A DNA stretch of 36,243 nt from Gammaproteobacteria bacterium. Lineage in GTDB: Bacteria > Pseudomonadota > Gammaproteobacteria > Steroidobacterales > Foliamicaceae. The translations under genes were made by a program, and so were the position numbers. The stretch covers positions 1 to 36,243 of the forward strand of contig JAPOTY010000026.1 of NCBI GenBank assembly GCA_026708965.1. The letters are read 5' to 3'. Below are positions 1-7,696 of this stretch, piece after piece. Numbering within the stretch: position 1 is the stretch's first letter; the number at the start of each line of letters is the position of its first letter. The notes under the pieces are model-generated. The model had not been told where the DNA came from. It ran no database searches and saw only the letters and a list, made by a program, of their open reading frames with translations.

Positions 1-60
1 CCCTTCCCGGCCCAGGCAGGCGCCGGGAAGTACCCTGAGACCGGCCCCGCGCCACAGCCT

Positions 61-191
<131 letters not shown>

Positions 192-283
192 TGAGTCGTT
201 TCATGATTTCTCCTTTCAGGTTGGCCGCCTGTGAAAAGAAACAAGCCAGCTAGCAAGCTTGCATTGATGCGGCACCTACTCTA

Positions 284-1135
284 TCACAGAACCTCGCAAG
301 CGGTTGTGCGGGTGTCCACGTGTCTTTGTGGTTTTTTATCCGTCTGCCTGCGCGAATATCTGCAATGCGCTTTTGACAATGGCAAAAGCCCCGCCAGCAC
401 CGATCCCCCCGCAAGCCGCTCATGGGCTATCTCGACATATTCAGGAATGATATCGCAGCCATAGGCATGTCGTTTGTGCTTGCGGGCCGCTATGAGCGTT
501 GATCCGACACCCATATATGGGTCGAGCACCTCATCGAGTTCATTGGTCATGGACAACACGAGACGCTCCACCAACTCAACGGGAAACTGACACGGATGCC
601 CTGTTTTTTCCGGGTGATTGCTCTTTACGTTCGGAAATATCCAGACATCGCTGGGGTTCTTACCCTTGGGATTGCCGGACAACCGGCCTCGATTCGGACC
701 TTTGAAATGGCGTTTGCCCGGATACTTTGACGGAACGCGAATAGGGTCCAGGTTCCATGTGTATTCATCGCTTTTGGTCCACCAATTGATCGTCTCATAC
801 CGCCCGGACAACCGCTTCGAACAGTGCAAGCCGTGGCCGAAATGCCAGACGATGCGATTACGCAGTTTTAGCCCGAGGGAACGGAAAACGGGGTACAGAA
901 TGGAATCAAGCGGAACAATCTCTCCCTTTTCCACATAGTTGCCTACTTGCCAACAAAGGGATCCGCGACGGTCCAGCAAGCGCGCGCATTCCTCAATAAC
1001 TTTTTTCTGCGCAGCGAGATAAATATCTAAAGGCGACTTTCCCTCCTTGTCCGCCGCCAAGGCATGAATGGCGCGCCGATTGACACTATCAGAAACTACT
1101 ATAAAACAATGCACAGCGTGTTCTTCAACCCGCAC
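284..1135 (-). pseudogene. N-terminally truncated site-specific DNA methyltransferase (N4/N6 class)
   Basis: The product resembles beta-type DNA adenine/cytosine-N4 methyltransferases of restriction-modification systems. The segment from LDIYLAAQKKVIEEC through GSLCWQVGNYVEKGEIVPLD, RNRIVWHFGHGLHCSKR, SGRYETINWWTK and LSGNPKGKNPSDVW follows the family order, and the SAM-binding FxGxG-type motif DPYMGVGST is present near residues 205-213. The (D/S)PPY catalytic motif IV, which should lie just before LDIYLAAQ, is absent: the first 35 or so residues match nothing in the family, and I found no SPPY in the other minus-strand frames just upstream. The frame has only a GTG start (1135) without a convincing ribosome site. 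The last 40 or so residues also look unrelated. No restriction endonuclease gene is visible. I infer a decayed fragment, probably inactive as a methylase. Confidence 0.72.
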
Positions 1136-1210
1136 AGCAGGCGAAGCGGGCCGAGGTCGGATGATTCCGCTGGGTGCTGCGATAATGGGAAAGCCTAGGC
1201 GGAGGAATTG

Positions 1211-2002
1211 ATGCGGATTGGGATTATCGGCACGGGCGCGATTGGCGGCTACGTGCGGGATGCGTTGAAAAGCAGGGGGTTCGCGGTACGGGCGCTTCTC
1301 GTTCTTCCGGAGCTTTTGGAGGAGACCGCCGGCGAGTTCCCTGATTTCGTGTGCGTTTCATCGGTGCCGGACCTGCCCGACGATATCGACCACATGATCG
1401 ACTGCGCGGGCCACCTTGCCTTAAGAATCCACGGCCCCGGAATATTGCGCCGGGGTTGCGACCTGACGACGGTATCGGTGGGTGGCTTGGCGGACGCAGC
1501 GCTCTACAGCGATCTGGACCGGGCCGCCGCCGAAGGCAACGCGAAGCTTTATCTCGTGAGCGGCGCGATTGGCGCGCTCGATTGCTTGCGGGCGGCGGGC
1601 GCAGGCAACCTGCGCTCTGTGACCTATACCGGTCGCAAGCCGCCGAAGAGCTGGAAGGGCTCGCCCGCTGCTGAGAAACTCGACCTTGATCGCCTCGCCG
1701 GCGACGCGCAGGTCCATTTCGAGGGCACCGCGCGGGCTGCGGCTACGCATTACCCCGCGAACGCCAACGTGGCGGCCGCCGTCGCGCTCGCCGGCATCGG
1801 ATTCGACGAGACGCAGGTCAGGCTGATCGCAGATCCGAATGTGGACCAGAATATCCACAAGGTCGTGGCGACAGGCGATTTCGGCCAGTTCTCATTTGAA
1901 ATCAAGGGCAATGCGATGCCCGAAAACCCGAAAAGCTCGGCGCTTGCGGCAATGAGCGTCGTTAGCAGGTTGGAGCAGGAAACGCGACGCATCCGTTTCT
2001 AA
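1211..2002 (+). CDS. nadX: Aspartate dehydrogenase (NadX-type)
   Basis: Predicted NAD(P)-dependent L-aspartate dehydrogenase, which converts aspartate to iminoaspartate or oxaloacetate and can feed NAD synthesis. The N-terminal Rossmann motif GIIGTGAIGG is at residues 4-13. The C-terminal domain carries the family signatures HYPANANVAAAVALAG and a final stretch containing ENPKSSALAAMSV; the overall length of 263 aa is normal. The ATG at 1211 is preferred because GGAGGAA (1201-1207) sits at proper spacing; a TTG three bases upstream lies too close to that site. The gene stands alone between the methylase remnant and the zinc receptor. The NAD-biosynthesis role is family knowledge; no nadA or nadC neighbour is present to confirm it. 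Confidence 0.85.
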   Translation: MRIGIIGTGAIGGYVRDALKSRGFAVRALLVLPELLEETAGEFPDFVCVSSVPDLPDDIDHMIDCAGHLALRIHGPGILRRGCDLTTVSVGGLADAALYSDLDRAAAEGNAKLYLVSGAIGALDCLRAAGAGNLRSVTYTGRKPPKSWKGSPAAEKLDLDRLAGDAQVHFEGTARAAATHYPANANVAAAVALAGIGFDETQVRLIADPNVDQNIHKVVATGDFGQFSFEIKGNAMPENPKSSALAAMSVVSRLEQETRRIRF

Positions 2003-2043
2003 AGGGATTCGGATGAATGCCCGCTATATCCCCACGCAGGCGC

Positions 2044-2109
2044 TTATGGCTTGAGCTCGCGGGCGACGCGGAAACCGTGTTCTCGAAGCGCTCGCCGCGC
2101 GGGCGCCAA
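2044..2109 (-). pseudogene. C-terminal remnant of a formylglycine-generating-enzyme/sulfatase-modifying (SUMF1) domain
   Basis: Read on the minus strand this short stretch ends in ALREHGFRVARELKP followed by TAA. GFRVAREL near the extreme C-terminus is typical of SUMF1/FGE-sulfatase domain proteins. Nothing upstream in the same frame continues the domain, because the TonB receptor gene begins its 3' end at 2130. It looks like a leftover 3' end of a deleted gene. Only about 20 residues support the call, so it is tentative. Confidence 0.35.
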
Positions 2110-2129
2110 AGCGCTAAATATCCAATCCG

Positions 2130-4316
2130 CTAGAACGCCATGCGCATTCCCGCTTCGATTGTGCGTCCGGGCTGTGGCGCGAGGTCCTTGACGACGGACG
2201 TGTGCAGCCGCTGCTCGTCGTTGGTGAGATTGCGCCCGGCAAGGTACAAGTCCACCGTGGTGTTGGCGGGGCGCAAGCGCCAGGCGATACGGGCGCGGAG
2301 ATCGTTGTAGCCGTCCGTGGGCAACTCGAACTCGGCGATATCGTCCTGGTCGGCTGCCCGCACATAGTCCACGTTGGCCCGCAGGCGGTCGCTCGTGAAC
2401 TCGATCGATACGCCCACCCGGTCCGGCGGCATGAGCGGCAGATTGTCATTGGCAGAGATATCCAGCGACGGCGAGACCCTATCGTAGAAGATGCCCAGGT
2501 CGAGACGGCCTGCGCCCCACTCGGCCACGGTCAACCGGCCTTCCACCTCGAAGCCGGAGAAGGTGGCGTCGGCCTGGGCGTAACGGCGCACGTCGAAGCC
2601 GCTCCGCTCTTCATTCGTGGCCGCCTGGTAGATGAAATCCGCGAAGTCCGTATGGTAGAAGGTGCCGCTCACGGACCAGCGGTCGCCGCGGCCGGCGAGG
2701 GTGGCCGCTAGGTTGCGGGCCTTCTCGTGGCCGAGTTCCAGATCCCCGATTTCAAAGAAGCCCGTGCCGGGATGCGGGGCATCCGAGAACAGTTCCTCGC
2801 CCACCGGAGCCCGCGACGAGAAATCGGCCAGCAACGTGCCTTCCCAGCCTTGGCTAAGCGGCACGATCAGGCCCAGCGAAGCGCTGCCGCCGCTGAAGTC
2901 GCGGCTGCTGCCCCCTGCGGGATCGTGTTCGACCCGGTCGTAGCGCAGGCCCGCCTCCAGCCCCAGCCTGCCGAGAGAGCGCTCGCCAACCCAGAACAGG
3001 CCGGCGGACGACGTATCGACAGGGGGCGTGAAGGCTTCTTCGCCAGCCACGGAGAACTCGCGGTCGCCGAGCTGGATGCCGAAGGCGCCGCGCCACCCGC
3101 CGACCGGGCCGTGCGTCAGTTCCGCGCGCGCCTCCCATGCCTGGTTCGAGAAGGCCGTTCCCGCTTCGCCTGCTTCGTTCTCCACATGTTCGTAGTCGTT
3201 GATGCCGAGCCGGAAGCTTAGGCTCTCGAAGCCGCCGAACGGATCGGCCAAGGCAGCCTTGAGGTCAATGCGCGTCTGTTCGAGGTCAACGATGGGAGCG
3301 CTCTCGGCTTCATGCTCATGGTGCTCATCCTCCTCGTGGTGGTCCTCGTCCTCGTGGTGGCCCATCTCTTCGTGGTCGTGCTCGTCGTGCCCGTGCCCAT
3401 GATCGTGGCTGTGGCCCGGGATGCCGTAATCGGAATCGAGATTGCTGACCGAGAGGCCCACAAAGCCTCGGTCGCCCACCCAGGAGAGGCCGACGGAGCC
3501 GCCGCGGGTCTCAAGGCCGCTGCCCTGCAAGCGGCCTTGAGCTTCTTCCTCGTCGTGGTGCTCATCGTCGTGATGCTCGTCGTCATCGTGCTCGTCGTCG
3601 TGGTGCCCCTCCTCCTCATGGTGCTCGTCATCGTGATGCTCCTCTTCCTCTTGCGCCCGCAAGGCCGCGGACTCTGCGAACCCGGGGATGTCGTAGTCGT
3701 CCGCTTCGCGGGCAAAGGCATCGACGTGCCACGCGATGCTGCCGCTGCCGCCGCCTAGCCGGAAACTGCCGTTCCTGCCGTTGCCGTTGTTGTTGCCGCG
3801 CAGGTTGACGGCGCCGCGGATGCGCTCCGGCACTTCCTGCGGAATGCGGCCCGTTTGCACATCGACCACGCCGCCGATAGCGCCGGAACCGTAGAGCAGG
3901 GTAGCCGAGCCTTTCAGGATTTCCACGCGCTCCGCGACGAAGGGATCAACCGTGACCGCGTGGTCGCCGCTGCTGACGGAAACGTCGAGCGTATCGATGC
4001 GATCTTCCATGATCCGCACACGCGGGCCGCCCAGGCCGTGGATGACGGGGCGCCCGGCGCCCACGCCGTAGGAACTGTTGTGGATGCCCGGCTCATTGCC
4101 CACGGTTGCGCCGATATTGTCCACCGTCTTGCGCTCAAGCTCGTCGGCCTCCAGCACGTCGGCGGCCTGCGCCAGTCCTTCGCGCCCGAGCGGGTGCGCC
4201 AGTACGATGATCTCCTCGATGGTCCCCGCGTCTTCCGCTGCGGGCGCTTCTTCGGCGAGCGCGGCTGCCGCCAGCAACGGCGCTGCCACCAGTAGAGACA
4301 GTAGTTTGCCTTTCAT
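2130..4316 (-). CDS. znuD: TonB-dependent outer-membrane receptor, ZnuD-like, with His-rich loops
   Basis: Predicted 728-aa outer-membrane receptor for zinc or a zinc chelate. A signal peptide ends near residue 21 (AALA), followed by a TonB-box-like EEIIVLA and a plug domain containing RPVIHGLGGPRVRIMEDR and VERVEILKGSATLLYGSGAIGG. The remainder is a 22-strand-type barrel ending in the terminal Phe (MRMAF) expected of outer-membrane proteins. Two surface-loop segments, about residues 222-257 and 299-339, are extraordinarily rich in His, Asp and Glu and are probably metal-binding; such loops are known in ZnuD of Neisseria and relatives. The gene is divergent from a MerC-like/Zur pair, with a Zur-box-like palindrome in the shared promoter region, so zinc-repressed expression is likely. 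Zinc as the substrate is inferred from the loops and neighbours; nickel or copper is possible. Confidence 0.85.
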   Translation of the reverse strand: MKGKLLSLLVAAPLLAAAALAEEAPAAEDAGTIEEIIVLAHPLGREGLAQAADVLEADELERKTVDNIGATVGNEPGIHNSSYGVGAGRPVIHGLGGPRVRIMEDRIDTLDVSVSSGDHAVTVDPFVAERVEILKGSATLLYGSGAIGGVVDVQTGRIPQEVPERIRGAVNLRGNNNGNGRNGSFRLGGGSGSIAWHVDAFAREADDYDIPGFAESAALRAQEEEEHHDDEHHEEEGHHDDEHDDDEHHDDEHHDEEEAQGRLQGSGLETRGGSVGLSWVGDRGFVGLSVSNLDSDYGIPGHSHDHGHGHDEHDHEEMGHHEDEDHHEEDEHHEHEAESAPIVDLEQTRIDLKAALADPFGGFESLSFRLGINDYEHVENEAGEAGTAFSNQAWEARAELTHGPVGGWRGAFGIQLGDREFSVAGEEAFTPPVDTSSAGLFWVGERSLGRLGLEAGLRYDRVEHDPAGGSSRDFSGGSASLGLIVPLSQGWEGTLLADFSSRAPVGEELFSDAPHPGTGFFEIGDLELGHEKARNLAATLAGRGDRWSVSGTFYHTDFADFIYQAATNEERSGFDVRRYAQADATFSGFEVEGRLTVAEWGAGRLDLGIFYDRVSPSLDISANDNLPLMPPDRVGVSIEFTSDRLRANVDYVRAADQDDIAEFELPTDGYNDLRARIAWRLRPANTTVDLYLAGRNLTNDEQRLHTSVVKDLAPQPGRTIEAGMRMAF

Positions 4317-4396
4317 TGCCTTTCTCCTGCATCAACGAATAGCTGAGCGACATGCGGGCCCGCTGGTCTTGACGGTCCGCCACAGTGGTTAAAGAT

Positions 4397-4411
4397 TGTT
4401 ACAATATAACA
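4397..4411. promoter_or_regulatory. Predicted Zur operator
   Basis: TGTTACAATATAACA is a palindrome with perfect 5-bp arms (TGTTA/TAACA) in an AT-rich patch between the divergent receptor and merC-like/zur genes. It closely resembles the gammaproteobacterial Zur consensus core (GTTATA-N-TATAAC type). Its position allows repression of both transcription units and autoregulation of zur. Confidence 0.7.
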
Positions 4412-4436
4412 TAAATCTTGTTTCGGGAAATTTTCC

Positions 4437-4862
4437 ATGGCGGAGAAATATCAGCCTTCGGCGCCGTCGGCCGTCGATGCCGCAGGGGTTCGATGGGGGC
4501 GGTCGGCGCGGCTGGATCTATGCGCGGTTGGGATATCGACGCTATGCGTGCTCCATTGCGTTGCGCTGCCCGTGCTCGCAGCGCTGATGCCGGTTGCCGC
4601 CCAGGCCGCGGAGAGCGAGCTGGTGCATAAGGTGTTGGTCGCAGCCGCCGTCCCTGTGAGCCTTAGGGTGATCTGGAAGACGCGGTTGATGGCTGGCAAC
4701 AGGTGGTTCGCAGGCGCGGTGCTGCTTGGCATTGGGCTGCTCCTGTCGGCCGCATTTATCGAGGCGGCATCGGCGTACGAGCAGCCGCTGACCATTGCTG
4801 GCGCCTCGCTCGTGGGCTTGGCGCATCTCTGGCGCTATGTGCGACAATGCAAAAATGGCTAG
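4437..4862 (+). CDS. MerC-domain small membrane protein
   Basis: This 141-aa protein matches the MerC family: an N-terminal region followed by LCAVGISTLCVLHCVALPVLAALMP, with the CxxxxxC-LHC cysteine pattern around residues 27-38, and four predicted hydrophobic segments. MerC proteins move or bind soft metals such as mercury in the inner membrane; in marine gammaproteobacteria MerC-domain genes are often found beside zur, where a zinc-related role is suspected. The ATG at 4437 directly follows the promoter region holding the Zur box. The 3' end overlaps zur by 8 bp, implying one transcript. The substrate is not established by the sequence. Confidence 0.75.
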   Translation: MAEKYQPSAPSAVDAAGVRWGRSARLDLCAVGISTLCVLHCVALPVLAALMPVAAQAAESELVHKVLVAAAVPVSLRVIWKTRLMAGNRWFAGAVLLGIGLLLSAAFIEAASAYEQPLTIAGASLVGLAHLWRYVRQCKNG

Positions 4863-5331
4863 GCAGCCAGTGAGTTCGGCGCCGCTTGCGGCGAAATGGC
4901 GAAAGCTCGCCGAACAGCGCTGCATCGAAAAGGGCGAGCGGCTGACCCCGGCCCGATTGGCGGTTTATGCGGAAATGCTGACTCGCGACCGACCGGTTTC
5001 CGCTTATGAGCTCATCGGACTGCTGGAGCAGCGGCAGAAACGCAAGATCGCGCCTCTAACCGTTTACCGGCATTTGGACTTCCTGATCCGAATCGGCCTC
5101 GTTCATCGTCTGCAATCCGCCCAGACCTACTTGCCGTGCGGGCATCCCGACCATGCCCACGAGAGCCAGTTTCTGCTTTGCTCCTCGTGCGGCCATGTGG
5201 ACGAGGTGGAGTCGAGAGGCGTGGAGAGGCTGCTGTCCCGGATCGCGGACGAGCACGGATTCCGGGCCGACAAAGCGGTTGTGGAGGTCAAGGGTTTGTG
5301 CGGCGCCTGCGCCGCCGTCGAACCGGGCTGA
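4855..5331 (+). CDS. zur: Fur-family regulator, probably Zur
   Basis: A 158-aa Fur-superfamily repressor. The N-terminal winged helix contains RLTPARLAVYAEML and LTVYRHLDFLIRIGLVHRL. The C-terminal dimer/metal domain has the CGHPDHAHESQF segment, the structural zinc pair CSSC and a final CGAC. Length and motif order match Zur rather than Fur, and zinc-type neighbours support this. The start at ATG 4855 overlaps the end of the merC-like gene by 8 bp; longer in-frame starts exist inside that gene but would duplicate coding sequence. It probably binds the palindrome at 4397-4411 when zinc-loaded, shutting off the receptor and its own operon. Confidence 0.85.
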   Translation: MARQPVSSAPLAAKWRKLAEQRCIEKGERLTPARLAVYAEMLTRDRPVSAYELIGLLEQRQKRKIAPLTVYRHLDFLIRIGLVHRLQSAQTYLPCGHPDHAHESQFLLCSSCGHVDEVESRGVERLLSRIADEHGFRADKAVVEVKGLCGACAAVEPG

Positions 5332-5363
5332 GCGCGCTTCGCCTGCTGAGATCTTTTCAGGGC

Positions 5364-5404
5364 CAGAGGTCCAAGACCGGGCAAGCAGCAATTGCCGACC
5401 TCTG
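5364..5404 (+). promoter_or_regulatory. Stem-loop in the zur-dnaX gap (dnaX leader)
   Basis: CAGAGGTC (5364-5371) pairs perfectly with GACCTCTG (5397-5404). An inner stem GGCAA (5380-5384)/TTGCC (5392-5396) sits beside an 8-nt bulge. The element ends 13 bases before the dnaX ATG, so it could include or mask the ribosome site; there is no U tract for a terminator. SRP RNA was considered because it often lies next to dnaX, but the conserved GGAAG-type tetraloop core is absent. Confidence 0.45.
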
Positions 5405-5417
5405 ATAGGCTTCGCCT

Positions 5418-7064
5418 ATGAGTTACTTGGTCTTGGCGCGCAAGTGGCGGCCCCGGAAGTTTTCCGAAGTGCGGGGACAGCCGCATGCCGTGCGGGCGTT
5501 GAGCAACGCGATTTCGGCTAAAAAAGTCCATCACGCTTGGCTTTTCGCGGGAACCCGAGGGGTGGGCAAGACGACGCTGGCGCGCATTCTGGCCGCCGCA
5601 TTGAACTGCGAGGCCGACGCCGCGCCCGAGCCATGCGGCGAGTGCGGGAGCTGCGTGAGCATCCAGGAAGGAAGCTTCGTGGATCTCATGGAGGTGGACG
5701 CGGCCTCGCGCACCAAGGTGGAGCAGACCCGCGAGTTGCTTGAAAACGTGCAGTACGCGCCCACCGAAGGCCGCTGCAAAATCTATCTGATCGACGAGGC
5801 GCACATGCTCAGCGCCTCCTCGTTCAACGCGCTCTTGAAGACGCTGGAGGAGCCCCCGCCGCATGTGAAGTTCCTGCTCGCCACCACCGAGCCGCGGCGG
5901 CTTCCGGTCACAGTGCTGTCGCGCTGTTTGCAAATCAATCTGCGCGCCATGGACAGCGAGACCATCGCCGGCCAGCTGACAGCCATCTGCAAGGGCGAGG
6001 AGGTGAATGCCGAGCCGGGGGCGCTGGCGCGGATCGCCCGCGCGGCCGGCGGCAGCATGCGCGATGCCCTGAGCTTGCTGGACCAGGCGGTCGCCTACGG
6101 GGGCGACGCGGTGCGCGAGACCGATGTGGCAGACATGCTGGGCGGCGCCGACCAGCCCAGCATTGTCCACCTCCTCAACGCCATCGCAGTCGGCGACGGC
6201 GAAGCTTTGCTCGGCGGCGCCAGGGAATTGCGCGAAAGGCTGGCCGATCCGGCCAATATCCTGGCGGAACTGGCTTCGGCGCTACAGCGTTTGGCGCTTA
6301 TTCAGGCGGTGGGAGCAAGTGTTGTGGACGAGGACGACCAGCCGGATACGCTGGCCCCGCTGGCCGAAGCATTGCCGGCCGACCAGGTGCAACTGCTTTA
6401 CGAAATCGCGATTCAAGGCCGCAGCACGCTTCCGCTGGCGCCGGATCCCGGCCTCGGGCTGGAAATGACCCTGTTGCGCATGCTCGCTTTTCAGCCGGAT
6501 GCGGCGGCAAAGCATGTTCGGGAGGGCCGCAAGGACGCAGGGGGGCAGGGGCCTGTTTCCGCAGGCGGCGGGTTGACGCGGACGGGCGCCACGGAGCCGG
6601 TTGAGGAAGGCGCTATGCCTGGCTCGCCGCCGCTGTCCATGGAGAAACAGACGCTCACCGCCGATTCCTGGCCGGAAACGGTGCGCGGCCTGGACCTTCA
6701 GGGACTGCCCGGCGAGATTGCGGCGCACAGCGAACTGGTTCAAGCGAAGAACGAATGCCTGCACCTCCGCCTGGACGGCCAGCACGAAAATCTGCTCACC
6801 GATGACGCCCTCAAGGAACTGCGCGTGGCCTTGATTGCCACGCTCCCGGCTTTTCGCGAGGTTGAGATAGAAATTGCTGGCGCCGGCCAAGGGGGAACTC
6901 TGGCCGGTCGCGACCGGGAAACAGAGCGCCGGCGCCAGCAGCGAGCCGAAAGGGAATTCAGGGCAGATCCCTTTGTTCAGGCGTCGCTTGATATATTCGG
7001 AAACGATATCGAAATTGGATCCATTCGTCCGATAGACGGCGGCCAGTCCTTGCCCGGGCAGTGA
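5418..7064 (+). CDS. dnaX: DNA polymerase III subunit tau/gamma
   Basis: Clamp-loader ATPase subunit of the replicative polymerase. The opening SYLVLARKWRPRKFSEVRGQ is diagnostic. Walker A is GTRGVGKTT, the zinc module is CEADAAPEPCGECGSC, Walker B is IDEAHM and the sensor region LLATTEPRRLPVTVLSRC is intact. The 548-aa length and the C-terminal region containing NECLHLRLDGQHENLL indicate a tau form with a shortened linker. I see no clear A-AAA-AAG slippery site, so a frameshifted gamma form is not supported. Its stop overlaps the recR GTG start by four bases (GTGA), giving translational coupling. The ybaB/ebfC gene usually found between dnaX and recR is missing here. Confidence 0.95.
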   Translation: MSYLVLARKWRPRKFSEVRGQPHAVRALSNAISAKKVHHAWLFAGTRGVGKTTLARILAAALNCEADAAPEPCGECGSCVSIQEGSFVDLMEVDAASRTKVEQTRELLENVQYAPTEGRCKIYLIDEAHMLSASSFNALLKTLEEPPPHVKFLLATTEPRRLPVTVLSRCLQINLRAMDSETIAGQLTAICKGEEVNAEPGALARIARAAGGSMRDALSLLDQAVAYGGDAVRETDVADMLGGADQPSIVHLLNAIAVGDGEALLGGARELRERLADPANILAELASALQRLALIQAVGASVVDEDDQPDTLAPLAEALPADQVQLLYEIAIQGRSTLPLAPDPGLGLEMTLLRMLAFQPDAAAKHVREGRKDAGGQGPVSAGGGLTRTGATEPVEEGAMPGSPPLSMEKQTLTADSWPETVRGLDLQGLPGEIAAHSELVQAKNECLHLRLDGQHENLLTDDALKELRVALIATLPAFREVEIEIAGAGQGGTLAGRDRETERRRQQRAEREFRADPFVQASLDIFGNDIEIGSIRPIDGGQSLPGQ

Positions 7065-7669
7065 CGGCGAACGTTTTCCCTCCGCGCCTGACGGAACTTC
7101 TGGAGGCGTTGAAGTTTCTTCCCGGCGTGGGGCCGCGATCGGCGGAACGCATGGTGCTGCACATGTTCACGCGCCAGCCCGACGGCGCCCGCCGATTGTC
7201 GCGAAGCCTCCGTGAAGCTCTTGACGCGGTGCGCACCTGTTCGCGCTGCGGGATGCTGGCCGACGGCGAGTTATGCCTTATTTGCCGGTCCGCGAGCCGC
7301 GATCCCGCCCAGTTGTGCGTGGTGGAAACACCTTCCGATCTGGCTGCGGTGGAGTCCTCCGGCGCCTATCGCGGCCTGTTCTTCGTGCTCTCCGGGCGTC
7401 TCTCGCCGTTGGATGGGATCGGCCCCGAGGAACTGGGTCTGGACCGCCTTGAACGGCGTCTTGAGGACAAGGTGGTGACGGAACTGATACTGGCCACCAG
7501 CGCCACGGTGGAAGGCGAAGCCACCGCTGCCTATCTGGCGCAGATGGCCCAGCGGGCCGGCATCCGGGCCACACGGATTGCGCAGGGAGTGCCGCTTGGC
7601 GGCGAATTGAGCTACGTGGATGCAGGAACGCTGTCGTCCGCGCTGATGCAGCGCCGGCGGATTGAGTAG
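7061..7669 (+). CDS. recR: Recombination mediator RecR
   Basis: RecR works with RecO (and RecF) to load RecA at gaps and stalled forks. The 202-aa protein has the helix-hairpin-helix FLPGVGPRSAERM near residues 19-31, a C4 zinc finger (CSRCGMLADGELCLIC) and a Toprim domain starting LCVVETPSDLAAVE with the Walker-like segment RLSPLDGIGPEEL. The GTG start at 7061 overlaps the dnaX stop; no better start is available. Length and domain order are standard. Confidence 0.95.
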   Translation: MTANVFPPRLTELLEALKFLPGVGPRSAERMVLHMFTRQPDGARRLSRSLREALDAVRTCSRCGMLADGELCLICRSASRDPAQLCVVETPSDLAAVESSGAYRGLFFVLSGRLSPLDGIGPEELGLDRLERRLEDKVVTELILATSATVEGEATAAYLAQMAQRAGIRATRIAQGVPLGGELSYVDAGTLSSALMQRRRIE

Positions 7670-7696
7670 CTTGGCCGGCGTGGCGGAGTATCCCGG

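Noticed and set aside
3312-3758. Valine/leucine-rich plus-strand frame inside the receptor gene
   Set aside because: It is the complement of the His/Asp/Glu-rich loops, which makes a false hydrophobic protein; no ribosome site or family match.
5332-5417. SRP (4.5S) RNA upstream of dnaX
   Set aside because: The place fits and an AGCAGC-like string occurs, but the conserved GGAAG tetraloop core and symmetric loop of SRP helix 8 are absent and the gap is short.
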